Shown here: in pieces, positions 1 to 6,362 of the stretch
Numbering within the stretch: position 1 is the first letter of the stretch
Layout of the letters: each line of letters starts with the position of its first letter
IMG/VR virus record: IMGVR_UViG_3300023179_000279
Location: 1 to 36,175 of that record
Length of the DNA: 36,175 bases
Origin: a virus
Reading direction: 5' to 3' (one strand)
The notes under the pieces: model-generated
The model's database searches: none
What the model was told of the DNA's origin: nothing
The model's input: only the letters and a program-made list of their open reading frames with translations
Position numbers and translations under genes: made by a program

Positions 1-59
1 AACAAATCAGGAACGATTTCAACTGAGTAGTTGTCTTTAATTGCCACTATTTTATTCAT
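1..59 (-). CDS. 5' end of an unidentified gene, cut by the window edge
   Basis: An ATG at 59-57 opens a frame that reads MNKIVAIKDNYSVEIVPDL to the window edge without a stop. It lies 17 nt below the -10 element of the promoter at 77-108, whose leader contains AAATAAAGG just before the start. Too little is visible to assign a function. Confidence 0.6.
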   Translation of the reverse strand, partial: MNKIVAIKDNYSVEIVPDL

Positions 60-76
60 AACCTTTATTTATATCT

Positions 77-108
77 GAATATAATATTATTCTCCTGCGA
101 GGCCAAAC
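77..108 (-). promoter_or_regulatory. Putative promoter GTTTGGC-N18-TATATTC
   Basis: The minus strand reads GTTTGGC at 108-102, an 18-nt spacer, then TATATTC at 83-77. This is the same architecture as the other sites in the window. The -35 part lies inside the last codons of the transglycosylase gene (Phe-Gly-Leu) and its stop codon falls in the spacer, so the promoter overlaps the upstream gene. It would serve the gene starting at 59. Confidence 0.65.
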
Positions 109-656
109 TCTTCTTGAGAGAGGGTATCAACTATAGGAACCAACACATCAGGAATCGAATCACCATGTACCCAATGTTTAAGATAAAAATCTTCTATAGC
201 CGCTTTCTTAGCATACTTGTTTATGATCGGTCTACCTGTATTATATGCCCCAGTTGCTTTCTTCCAGTCCTTATAACGGGTATACCACTCGTTAAGCATT
301 TTCATAGATATTTCAACGTTCAACTCAATTGAGTCGCGTAAAACGGCTTTACTCACTTTAAAACCGGCATAATGTGAGGCGTATTGAGGCATAATTTGCA
401 TTGCCCCGACCGCTCCTGCTTTTGATGTTTGTTTATGATTGTACGCATCATGAAACGGACCTCGATAACCTGTTTCTAAACTAGCTACATTATATGCTAT
501 GTACAATGGGATATCATACTTTTCAGCATACTTGTTAATAGCCACATACAATCGTTGAGCTGAGTTTAATTTGAGTTCTGTTTTCTTGATTGAACTACCA
601 CTTGCGAAGACACATATAGTAATCACAGTTAAGACAAATACTAATAATCTTTTCAT
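87..656 (-). CDS. Secreted lytic transglycosylase, SLT (goose-lysozyme-like) fold
   Basis: The 189-residue protein cleaves the MurNAc-GlcNAc bond of peptidoglycan by family analogy. Residues 1-20 form a hydrophobic signal segment (MKRLLVFVLTVITICVFASG), so it should act in the periplasm. The SLT signatures follow in order: catalytic Glu61 in SLETGY, GAVGAMQIMP at 81-90, and AYNTG at 137-141. The frame extends upstream to 710 from a TTG codon, but that extension reads through a promoter (681-712), so the ATG at 656 is preferred. It may be the lysis enzyme or a virion-associated or entry enzyme. A lipobox is not evident, so a soluble secreted form is more likely than a lipoprotein. Confidence 0.88.
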   Translation of the reverse strand: MKRLLVFVLTVITICVFASGSSIKKTELKLNSAQRLYVAINKYAEKYDIPLYIAYNVASLETGYRGPFHDAYNHKQTSKAGAVGAMQIMPQYASHYAGFKVSKAVLRDSIELNVEISMKMLNEWYTRYKDWKKATGAYNTGRPIINKYAKKAAIEDFYLKHWVHGDSIPDVLVPIVDTLSQEEFGLAGE

Positions 657-680
657 TGTATAAAGTATTAATTTATAACT

Positions 681-712
681 GAATATAACAAAGAAAGGCC
701 CATAGGCCAAAC
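681..712 (-). promoter_or_regulatory. Putative promoter GTTTGGC-N18-TATATTC
   Basis: GTTTGGC at 712-706, an 18-nt spacer and TATATTC at 687-681, identical in boxes and spacing to the site at 77-108. It ends 24 nt before the transglycosylase start at 656. It lies in the gap between that gene and the one ending at 738. Confidence 0.7.
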
Positions 713-737
713 TTTGCTTTAAATATTTTAAATATAA

Positions 738-1130
738 TTAATCTCCTTGATATCGTCCTTTATTTTTCTCATAATCTGCTTGAACACCCTTACTATATTT
801 TTCAGCGGCGTTTAAATACTCAGGATTATTTATTTTAACTTGTTTGAACCAGGTAGGATTATTTTTATCAATCACAATATCAAATTCCATAGCGTTTGGG
901 AAACGTTTAGCTAGATTTTGTTTCCAATTATTAAGAGTATCTTGCCTCCATTCATCATTAAATATAGGTCGATTATCCATTTTAGTCATAGCCGTAAAAT
1001 TAGCTGATGGTACAGATAAACCAGCTACATCTTCCCAAGTTATATCTTTTAACTTTTTAGTGATTGGTGAGGTAATTTCTTCATTAATTTGATCACGTCT
1101 CCACTTATATACATCGAATTTTTTACTCAT
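738..1130 (-). CDS. Hypothetical protein, 130 aa
   Basis: I do not recognise this protein. It is hydrophilic, rich in Lys, Asn and Asp, and has no signal peptide or membrane segment. The N-terminus is basic and helical-looking, and the C-terminal third (from about residue 95) is charged and probably alpha-helical. It follows the 294-residue gene with a 6-nt gap and is probably co-transcribed with it and with the 252-residue gene upstream. The promoter for the transglycosylase starts just beyond its stop. Confidence 0.75.
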   Translation of the reverse strand: MSKKFDVYKWRRDQINEEITSPITKKLKDITWEDVAGLSVPSANFTAMTKMDNRPIFNDEWRQDTLNNWKQNLAKRFPNAMEFDIVIDKNNPTWFKQVKINNPEYLNAAEKYSKGVQADYEKNKGRYQGD

Positions 1131-1136
1131 GATTTT

Positions 1137-2021
1137 TTATAAATTGAAATAATTAAATATAGGTAATTCTGGAAAATCCATAGTTTTATCAAATAGAACA
1201 CTTGATAAAGTACCATCATCTAATTTATATTGAACCTGACATTGAATTCTAACATTTTTAGGAGACATTATAACAAAATCTTTTCTGTTTCTTAGATCAG
1301 TATCTATAGTTAGAGATAATTGTCCACTAGTATATTCTCCTAATAAATTTCCTGTTGCTGATGGAACCCAAGATACTTGCTTATAATCAGGAGTTAACCA
1401 CCATCTAATAACTGATGGAGAAGTTTTAACTCCTTTAATATAAAAATCAGCAGTTAATATTGGTTTTCCTTCTGGGGTATTGTCCTTTATTACATTAATA
1501 GAAACATCTGTAGGTAAAATATTTGGTATGTTAAGATTACATGACCATGTTGCTGAGGCAAATACTTCTGCTACTTCTAAATCACTTGCATTAGGATTTC
1601 CTAATATAGATATAGCTTTGGTATATGCGGGAGTTTTCTTTATGGCATTCATGTTAGCTAATGCCATAAAACTTATAAAAGTATAATTTGTTTTTAAAAC
1701 AAAAGAATCATTTTCATCTAAACTTATTACAGAAGTTAATGTTTGCTTTCTACCATCAATAGTAGATGTACTAACCATAGTGGCTGTTCTATTTCTATAA
1801 TCTAATGTTAATGTTCCTGTTCCTATTTGTCCTAACAAATTATTTTTCATATTAGTCTGTTCAATATAGGAAAATCTTGTAGGATTTGGGTTATATTGGA
1901 AGTATTTTCTATCAATTCCTTGCCAAAATGTCATATCTTTATTATAAAATAAATTTAAAACATTTTTTAACTGATTTAAATCAGTAATTTTTATAGTTTC
2001 TATTTCTAAAATGTTGTTCAT
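1137..2021 (-). CDS. Hypothetical protein, 294 aa, beta-rich, possibly structural
   Basis: I do not recognise this protein. It is rich in Thr, Ser, Asn and aromatic residues with alternating hydrophobic patterning, as in beta-rich phage structural or appendage proteins. It has no signal peptide or membrane helix. Its ATG overlaps the TGA of the preceding 252-residue gene (ATGA at 2018-2021), so the two are probably translationally coupled and may work together. A virion or fibre role is inference from composition only. Confidence 0.75.
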   Translation of the reverse strand: MNNILEIETIKITDLNQLKNVLNLFYNKDMTFWQGIDRKYFQYNPNPTRFSYIEQTNMKNNLLGQIGTGTLTLDYRNRTATMVSTSTIDGRKQTLTSVISLDENDSFVLKTNYTFISFMALANMNAIKKTPAYTKAISILGNPNASDLEVAEVFASATWSCNLNIPNILPTDVSINVIKDNTPEGKPILTADFYIKGVKTSPSVIRWWLTPDYKQVSWVPSATGNLLGEYTSGQLSLTIDTDLRNRKDFVIMSPKNVRIQCQVQYKLDDGTLSSVLFDKTMDFPELPIFNYFNL

Positions 2022-2776
2022 ATGAAAGAATTTAAAGGTATTATTAATGCTGGTTGTGTTGCTTTAACACCATGGTAAAGAATAAAATGGATAGATTCAA
2101 CATCGATGTCTGTTATGTCTACAGATTTATAAACATAGTCAGTTGTTAATTTATTTATATCGGCTCCATTTATTGTAGTTTCTAAAGGTATATCTGTTCT
2201 TTTTGTTATTTTACAAAATTCTAATCTACCACTACCTCTATTAAAATCAAATTTATTACCACAAGCAATATACATGTTCCCTAGATAATTGCTATCAACA
2301 ACATTACTTAATAACCACATACATCCTAATCCTTGAATATCTTCTGTAGAAGTATCTGCTTGCTGCCATGGTTTATAATTTATTGTTGTAGTATTTTTTA
2401 TTTGAGCAATTCCATCAGATACAGTTATTTCAACAGAAGGATTACATTCATATAAATCATTTTCATCAGCTTTAACTAATAAAGAAATAATAGTAGCTTT
2501 ATTTTTATCAACATTATCATAATGCCTCCAATGAGATCCATCATTAGATGAATTTTCTAAAAGAGTTTTTTTATTAGTTTTAGTATTTAAAAGTATAATT
2601 TGGTTAGCTGTTTGACTATCAACTACCATATTATCCCATAAATAATTAGATGGTCTTTTATTTCTAGTAAAAATAACTCCTCCTGTAGAGTCTTTTAAAT
2701 AACTAGCAACCATAACCATGTCTTGTAAACCTAAATTTTTAATTTCAGGTAAAGTGTTAAATAGGGTGTATTTCAT
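2018..2776 (-). CDS. Hypothetical protein, 252 aa, beta-rich
   Basis: I do not recognise this protein. It has mixed beta-type patterning, several Trp residues and scattered Cys, and no signal or membrane segment. Its stop overlaps the start of the following gene by an ATGA quartet. It lies directly downstream of the recombined thyA tail and nuclease fragment. No clear promoter-motif copy sits in front of it, so it may be read from upstream. Confidence 0.75.
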   Translation of the reverse strand: MKYTLFNTLPEIKNLGLQDMVMVASYLKDSTGGVIFTRNKRPSNYLWDNMVVDSQTANQIILLNTKTNKKTLLENSSNDGSHWRHYDNVDKNKATIISLLVKADENDLYECNPSVEITVSDGIAQIKNTTTINYKPWQQADTSTEDIQGLGCMWLLSNVVDSNYLGNMYIACGNKFDFNRGSGRLEFCKITKRTDIPLETTINGADINKLTTDYVYKSVDITDIDVESIHFILYHGVKATQPALIIPLNSFI

Positions 2777-2779
2777 TTT

Positions 2780-2923
2780 TTAGGGTTTTTGTGATAATAA
2801 ATATATATCAATTTGATAAAGGTGCTTTAATTGTTGGGTGTGATTGTGAAATCCTAAGTCTACAATAGCTGTTACTGTATCTCCATCATAAACGTCTTTA
2901 ATTGTTGCTCTATATTTGTACAT
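2780..2923 (-). pseudogene. Truncated staphylococcal-nuclease-like gene fused out of frame to a copy of the thyA 3' end
   Basis: The frame from ATG at 2923 begins YRATIKDVYDGDTVTAIVDL, which matches the start of the SNase (thermonuclease) fold, including the VxDGDT strand. After about residue 25 (Gly-Phe) similarity stops, because the DNA becomes a copy of the thyA 3' end read in another frame. The protein then runs to a stop at residue 48. SNase domains are usually 110-150 residues, so the RxxGIDxPE part and the rest of the active site are missing. In the other frame the copied tail reads QSHPTIKAPLSN followed by TGA at 2808-2810. I treat it as a recombination scar, though a 47-residue peptide could still be made. 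Confidence 0.72.
2810..2840. repeat. 31-bp direct repeat, copy 1 (duplicated thyA 3' end)
   Basis: These 31 bases are identical to 3127-3157, and similarity continues to 2846 with one mismatch at 2841. The minus strand encodes the last ten residues of thymidylate synthase (PTIKAPLSN region) followed by TGA, whereas the functional copy ends in TAA. The two copies are 317 bp apart and bracket a nuclease fragment and a 64-residue gene. Confidence 0.92.
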
Positions 2924-2926
2924 GTT

Positions 2927-3121
2927 TTAGTGTGTTCCATTTGTGAGAGATATTCCATGTCTTAAACCTGTGACAAAATCTTTGAACTCTTGTTCTGTTG
3001 TGATATAATTTCCAAGAACAATTCCAACTTCATTTCCAACATCTGATAAATCTCCATTGTCATATGGTACCTTTGATAAGGATTCTGAAATTTGTTTTAA
3101 GATATGTTGAAAGTTGCTCAT
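2927..3121 (-). CDS. Hypothetical protein, 64 aa, between the two thyA-tail repeats
   Basis: I do not recognise this protein. It is small and acidic, with an amphipathic N-terminal helix (FQHILKQISESLSKV). It starts 4 nt beyond the thyA stop at 3125 and ends 3 nt before the nuclease-fragment start, so it reads as part of the same transcript. It lies wholly inside the segment bracketed by the 31-bp repeats and may have arrived with that segment. Confidence 0.62.
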   Translation of the reverse strand: MSNFQHILKQISESLSKVPYDNGDLSDVGNEVGIVLGNYITTEQEFKDFVTGLRHGISLTNGTH

Positions 3122-3124
3122 GTT

Positions 3125-3904
3125 TTAATTTGATAAAGGTGCTTTAATTGTTGGGTGAGATTGATAATTCTCTAAAATAACATCATTAGTTGATGAACAA
3201 TAAATTCCATCTTGGACTATTACTTTAGGTAGTGGATAAGGTTCTCTACCAATCTGTTCTTTGGCTTGTTCAATATGATTCAAATATAGATGAACATCAC
3301 CCAAATTACCAATCAATTCATCGGGTATCATATTCACTTCATCAGCTATCATAGTCAATAATAATCCATAAGAAGCAATGTTGAATGGTAAACCTAAGAA
3401 TGTATCTACTGAGCGTTGATTCCACATTAAAGAGATTGCTCTTCTTTGTACTCCAATTTTATCTAATACATCGTGATACTGTTCTTCTGTGAGTTCTCCA
3501 ATAGGAAAATCCATAACATCTCTATTAGATAGTTTTTCCCATAAATCAAATCGTTCTTTAATAGACAACTCTCTTGTATAAACTTGAAATCCGTAATGAC
3601 AAGGTGGGAGTACCATATTTGGTAAATCATGGACTGCCCAAGCATTCACAATGAGCCTGCGTGAATCAGGATTTGTTTTTAATTCTTTGATTAGTTCTGC
3701 AATTTGGTCAATACCTGGCTTAATAACTTTTTTAGGTTCATCCACAGTAGACCATTCGCCCCAATTTCTCCATTGCTTACCATAAATTGGACCTAAATCA
3801 CCCCACTTCTTAGCAAACTCATCATCGGTTTTGATTTTGTTGATGAATTCTTCTTGTGTGTATGGTCTTCCATCTGAGTGTAAATCTATTTTTGTGAATT
3901 TCAT
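3125..3904 (-). CDS. thyA: Thymidylate synthase, C-terminal part of a split gene
   Basis: This 259-residue protein is the C-terminal part of ThyA, which makes dTMP from dUMP and methylene-tetrahydrofolate. Visible signatures are DLGPIYGKQWRNW (about 36-48), the phosphate-binding SRR (81-83), the nucleophile Cys102 in LPPCHYGFQ, NIASYGLL, and GDVHLYLNHI near the C-terminus. The Arg loop of the active site lies in the separate N-terminal piece. The start at 3904 is chosen because its ATG overlaps the TGA of the GIY-YIG gene (ATGA), which suggests coupled translation. The longer ATG at 3925 would only add residues read out of frame from the endonuclease end. The two pieces could assemble in trans, as known for phage Aeh1 NrdA, but that is inference. 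Confidence 0.85.
   Translation of the reverse strand: MKFTKIDLHSDGRPYTQEEFINKIKTDDEFAKKWGDLGPIYGKQWRNWGEWSTVDEPKKVIKPGIDQIAELIKELKTNPDSRRLIVNAWAVHDLPNMVLPPCHYGFQVYTRELSIKERFDLWEKLSNRDVMDFPIGELTEEQYHDVLDKIGVQRRAISLMWNQRSVDTFLGLPFNIASYGLLLTMIADEVNMIPDELIGNLGDVHLYLNHIEQAKEQIGREPYPLPKVIVQDGIYCSSTNDVILENYQSHPTIKAPLSN
3127..3157. repeat. 31-bp direct repeat, copy 2 (functional thyA 3' end)
   Basis: This is identical to 2810-2840 and forms the actual end of the thyA C-terminal piece, with the last base belonging to its TAA stop. Together the copies look like a target whose gene end was restored after an insertion, similar to attachment sites at gene 3' ends. Confidence 0.92.
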
Positions 3905-4713
3905 ATTTTGGTTTTGTATTTCCATTTATATCCACTTGCTGTTTTAGTTTTACCTCTTAAAACATTTTGTGGATCTATATTTAATAATTGTTTTACTTCT
4001 GTTTGAGATTTAAATTCTTGGATAAAATTATCTTCTAAATCATATTGTAATATTGGTTTGCTAATTTTATTTTTAAATTCTTCCGTTTTAGGTTTTTTAT
4101 TGATAGATTTTCCTTTAGTAGGACTAGTTCTACCTTTAAGTGGTGATGGTTTACCTATTTTACCATGAGGTTCAAGTATTGGAGGAGTTCCATCCCATTT
4201 ATCTTTATATTTAAAAATATACCCACCTGCTGTTTTAACAGCTCCTCTTAAAACTTCAGCTAAACGTAGGCCAGTAAATTTTACAGCATCATGATAAGAC
4301 TCATATTCTGCTATTAAATTTCCTTGTTTATCAAATTGTAGTACAGGTTTTTTAAGTTTAGAATTAAACCCTTTAGGTTTTGGACCAGAATTAGATAATC
4401 CTATCTTATGTTTTGTTTCTTCACTACATAATCCATTAGCGTTTCCTAGTCTTAAGTTTAATCCATTTTTTCCTAAAACATCATAGTGTAATCCCCAATA
4501 TATCTCTCGTTCATTCAATTGTTCTAAACTACACTCTTCAATTACTTCAAACATATGTTGTTCCCAACCATATTTTTTAAGAGAACGATATAGTTTATGT
4601 TGTTTATCACATCTAAGTTTTTTATAATCTTCTTCTCTTTTTTTAAGATTAATAGACTGACCAATGTAAATTTTGTTGTTTGGGTTTGTTATTTTATAAA
4701 TCCCTATATCCAT
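3901..4713 (-). CDS. GIY-YIG homing endonuclease inserted in thyA
   Basis: The 270-residue protein has an N-terminal GIY-YIG nuclease domain: GIY at 4-6, YIG at 16-18, Arg26, and the Glu-bearing LNEREIYWG near 70. A NUMOD3-like stretch follows (about 95-120, SEETKHKIGLSNSG). Then come two NUMOD1-like repeats (KPVLQFDKQGNLIAEYESY and KPILQYDLEDNFIQEFKSQ). This is the modular I-TevI-like layout, with a nuclease tethered to DNA-binding modules. It separates the two thyA pieces, with 37 nt after the N-terminal piece and an ATGA overlap with the C-terminal piece. I-TevI of phage T4 also resides in a thymidylate synthase gene, but inside a group I intron, for which there is no room here. Confidence 0.9.
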   Translation of the reverse strand: MDIGIYKITNPNNKIYIGQSINLKKREEDYKKLRCDKQHKLYRSLKKYGWEQHMFEVIEECSLEQLNEREIYWGLHYDVLGKNGLNLRLGNANGLCSEETKHKIGLSNSGPKPKGFNSKLKKPVLQFDKQGNLIAEYESYHDAVKFTGLRLAEVLRGAVKTAGGYIFKYKDKWDGTPPILEPHGKIGKPSPLKGRTSPTKGKSINKKPKTEEFKNKISKPILQYDLEDNFIQEFKSQTEVKQLLNIDPQNVLRGKTKTASGYKWKYKTKI

Positions 4714-4750
4714 AATATTATTTTATTATAAATATATGGGAATTCCAAAT

Positions 4751-5083
4751 TTAGCATTCATTATCAACATTTTCTTGAGATTGTTTATACTTTTCGTATT
4801 CTTTTAAATAATTAGAAAAGGCATCTCCATTCCATATGTTGCAGTCTTGTTTTACTAAGTATTTGATGTTAGTATCACCTCTTAAGAACCATAACAATTC
4901 TGTAGTAATTGTTTTGAATGGCATCTTCTTGGTTGTAAGAAGTGGAAAACCTTCTGACATTTTATGTCTGATTTGCCTTCCAAATACTGATAGTGTACCA
5001 GTACCTGTTCTGTCATTCTTTTCTACTCCGTTGTCAAGAATGTCTTGGATTAATGATTGGTAGTCTTTGTCTAATTTATTCAT
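4751..5083 (-). CDS. thyA: Thymidylate synthase, N-terminal part of a split gene
   Basis: This 110-residue piece contains the ThyA N-terminal signatures: the phosphate-binding NDRTGTGT (23-30), [11 protein letters not shown], the [15 protein letters not shown] helix, and NIWNGDAF. After NIWNGDAF it runs on through a lysine-rich loop and stops with Glu-Cys-TAA just before the endonuclease gene. In phage and Bacillus-type ThyA the same loop leads straight into the DDEFAKKWGDLGP region found at the start of the C-terminal piece. The break therefore lies in a variable surface insertion and loses little or no sequence. Alone, this piece lacks the catalytic Cys. Confidence 0.88.
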   Translation of the reverse strand: MNKLDKDYQSLIQDILDNGVEKNDRTGTGTLSVFGRQIRHKMSEGFPLLTTKKMPFKTITTELLWFLRGDTNIKYLVKQDCNIWNGDAFSNYLKEYEKYKQSQENVDNEC

Positions 5084-5093
5084 AACTTATATT

Positions 5094-5663
5094 TTATACT
5101 GCTGCAAATCTAACTAAACATCCTCTATATCCTTCTGGTCTATATTCTTCAGGATTGTTTAATACTTTTTCTAACATATCACGAATCATTTGCTTATCGT
5201 CTTCATAAGTTCTCTCAGGAGCATTAATATCTTGAAGAAACTCAGGTGACCAAGTTAAAGTAATACTTTGTTTTGGTTCAAAAGTTTCTGGGTTGTATAT
5301 AGTAGGAGCAAATACACAACCGTCTTTTACTGGTTCATGTAATGATTTTGGATCATACATTTTTGGTGTAAATAAGACTTTATAAACATATCCCACTTTT
5401 CCAGTATGTTTAGGATCATCATTGGTTATTTTATATGATTTTGCGACAATTGGTGTTGTTTTATCTTCTGTAAGACCTGAAGGTAATTCCATCCATACGA
5501 TTCTTTCAAACTCAAAATGTTTGATTAGTTCTGCTTCTACTTGAATACGTTGCTCTTCAGTTAGATTGTCAATACCAAATGTATTGTCTAAACTGTGATT
5601 GTTTTCTAATGGAGCATTTGGAGCACAAATACTCATTAATTTTTCTGCTAGTTCTGTTTTCAT
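5094..5663 (-). CDS. Hypothetical protein, 189 aa
   Basis: I do not recognise this protein. It is acidic and soluble, with several Pro residues and a C-terminal segment rich in Glu and Arg. No catalytic motif is visible. The ATG overlaps the TGA of the small frame-disrupted gene before it (ATGA at 5660-5663). It is followed 10 nt later by thyA, so it probably belongs to the same nucleotide-metabolism transcript. Confidence 0.75.
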   Translation of the reverse strand: MKTELAEKLMSICAPNAPLENNHSLDNTFGIDNLTEEQRIQVEAELIKHFEFERIVWMELPSGLTEDKTTPIVAKSYKITNDDPKHTGKVGYVYKVLFTPKMYDPKSLHEPVKDGCVFAPTIYNPETFEPKQSITLTWSPEFLQDINAPERTYEDDKQMIRDMLEKVLNNPEEYRPEGYRGCLVRFAAV

Positions 5664-5792
5664 AACCCAATTTCTTTTAATTGTTCTGGTGTTAGTGGTT
5701 TAATTGGTTCCGGTTCTACAAATTTAGGAAATGTTCTTTTAAGTGGTTCTTTTTTGAAGGAGTGCTATGTATTGTTTATCTAGGTTGTTCAT
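5660..5792 (-). pseudogene. Small gene (about 43 aa) with a frame change at an A6 run
   Basis: From ATG at 5792 the frame reads MNNLDKQYIALLQ and soon hits TAA. Removing one A from the AAAAAA run near 5750-5756 would give a continuous reading into EPLKRTFPKFVEPEPIKP and on to LKEIGL, ending in TGA at 5660-5662, which overlaps the next start (ATGA). The downstream half is clearly coding-like, yet its own frame has no ATG. Explanations are a recent indel, a sequencing error in the homopolymer, or frameshifting. Its start shares an 18-bp repeat with the neighbouring gene. Confidence 0.5.
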
Positions 5793-5979
5793 CATTTATT
5801 TCTGTAAGATATTTTTCGTTTATTAACCATGTATTAGGTTCTATTTGTTCATCTGTGGTTACCACCAAATAACCATTACCTTTATCCTCAATACATCTAA
5901 CTAATTTACCATTAGGTTCTAAATCAGGTCTATGACTTTCTGATAATCGTGTGCTGTATCTTTTATCTAGGTTGTTCAT
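5776..5979 (-). CDS. Hypothetical protein, 67 aa
   Basis: I do not recognise this protein. It begins MNNLDKRYSTRL, and the 18 bases at its start (5962-5979) recur exactly at 5775-5792, at the start of the next small gene. The middle (GKLVRCIEDKGNGYLVVTTD) has the hydrophobic alternation of a small beta-barrel. Its ATG overlaps the upstream TGA, and its 3' end overlaps the next small gene by 17 nt. Confidence 0.65.
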   Translation of the reverse strand: MNNLDKRYSTRLSESHRPDLEPNGKLVRCIEDKGNGYLVVTTDEQIEPNTWLINEKYLTEINDEQPR

Positions 5980-6095
5980 TCTTTTTCAATTAATTGCATT
6001 ATTTGTCTTGTTAATGAGCCGGCAGTTTTTGTCCCATCAATATTCCAATGAATAATTAATGTTTCAATTTTACTATATAATTCTCTTTTATCCAT
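5976..6095 (-). CDS. Hypothetical small protein, 39 aa
   Basis: The ATG at 6095 opens a frame beginning MDKRELYSKIETLIIHWNID, with TGA at 5976-5978 overlapping the next start (ATGA). It fills the gap between two better supported genes and has a helical, soluble composition. No function is assignable. The tight coupling to both neighbours is the main support. Confidence 0.6.
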   Translation of the reverse strand: MDKRELYSKIETLIIHWNIDGTKTAGSLTRQIMQLIEKE

Positions 6096-6096
6096 G

Positions 6097-6300
6097 TTAT
6101 GCTAAATCTTGTTCTAAGATAATTCCAAAATCCCAAACTAAGAAACTAATTGATAATAACCAATGATCTCCATATACTCCTGTTTCTATAAACGAACCAT
6201 GTGTGTTACGAGTTAAACATATTGAAGGTATTAACTCGAGTTGCCAAAACCAACCTTTTTGAGTTGTGTTGTGAAAATATGTTCTTAGTTTGTATTTCAT
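6097..6300 (-). CDS. Hypothetical protein, 67 aa
   Basis: I do not recognise this protein. It has many aromatic residues and no clear membrane helix, although the segment near the end (WLLSISFLVWDFGIIL) is hydrophobic. The ATG at 6300 lies 5 nt after the -10 element of the promoter at 6306-6337, so its mRNA would be essentially leaderless. It opens the transcript that continues into the small genes and thyA. Confidence 0.65.
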   Translation of the reverse strand: MKYKLRTYFHNTTQKGWFWQLELIPSICLTRNTHGSFIETGVYGDHWLLSISFLVWDFGIILEQDLA

Positions 6301-6305
6301 ACTTC

Positions 6306-6337
6306 TAATATAACAAAAAAGGCTTGCGAAAGCAAGC
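6306..6337 (-). promoter_or_regulatory. Putative promoter GCTTGCT-N18-TATATTA overlapping a terminator
   Basis: On the minus strand GCTTGCT (6337-6331) is followed by 18 nt and TATATTA (6312-6306), then 5 nt to the ATG at 6300. The -35-like box lies inside the terminator hairpin at 6320-6339, and the terminator T-run forms the end of the spacer, so one short segment would stop one transcript and start the next. Confidence 0.6.
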
Positions 6338-6339
6338 CT
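6314..6339 (-). terminator. Intrinsic terminator
   Basis: The minus strand forms an 8-bp perfect stem, AGGCTTGC / GCAAGCCT, with a TTTC loop (6320-6339). A run of six T follows, counting the last stem base and the bases down to 6315. It follows the Ig-like gene ending at 6363 and should end the transcript that carries the two Ig-like genes. Confidence 0.85.
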
Positions 6340-6362
6340 AATTTGAAAATTGTTTAAAATTT

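Noticed and set aside
87-710. Longer transglycosylase starting at 710
   Set aside because: The first codon is TTG, and the added residues are encoded by a promoter (681-712). The signal peptide begins naturally at the ATG at 656.
3905-3925. Longer start for the thyA C-terminal piece
   Set aside because: It would read seven codons out of the endonuclease C-terminus in another frame. The ATGA overlap at 3901-3904 is the better start.
3901-4750. Group I intron in thyA carrying the GIY-YIG gene
   Set aside because: The endonuclease frame fills nearly the entire interval (only 37 nt remain on one side and an overlap on the other), so the conserved intron core of 200 nt or more cannot be present.
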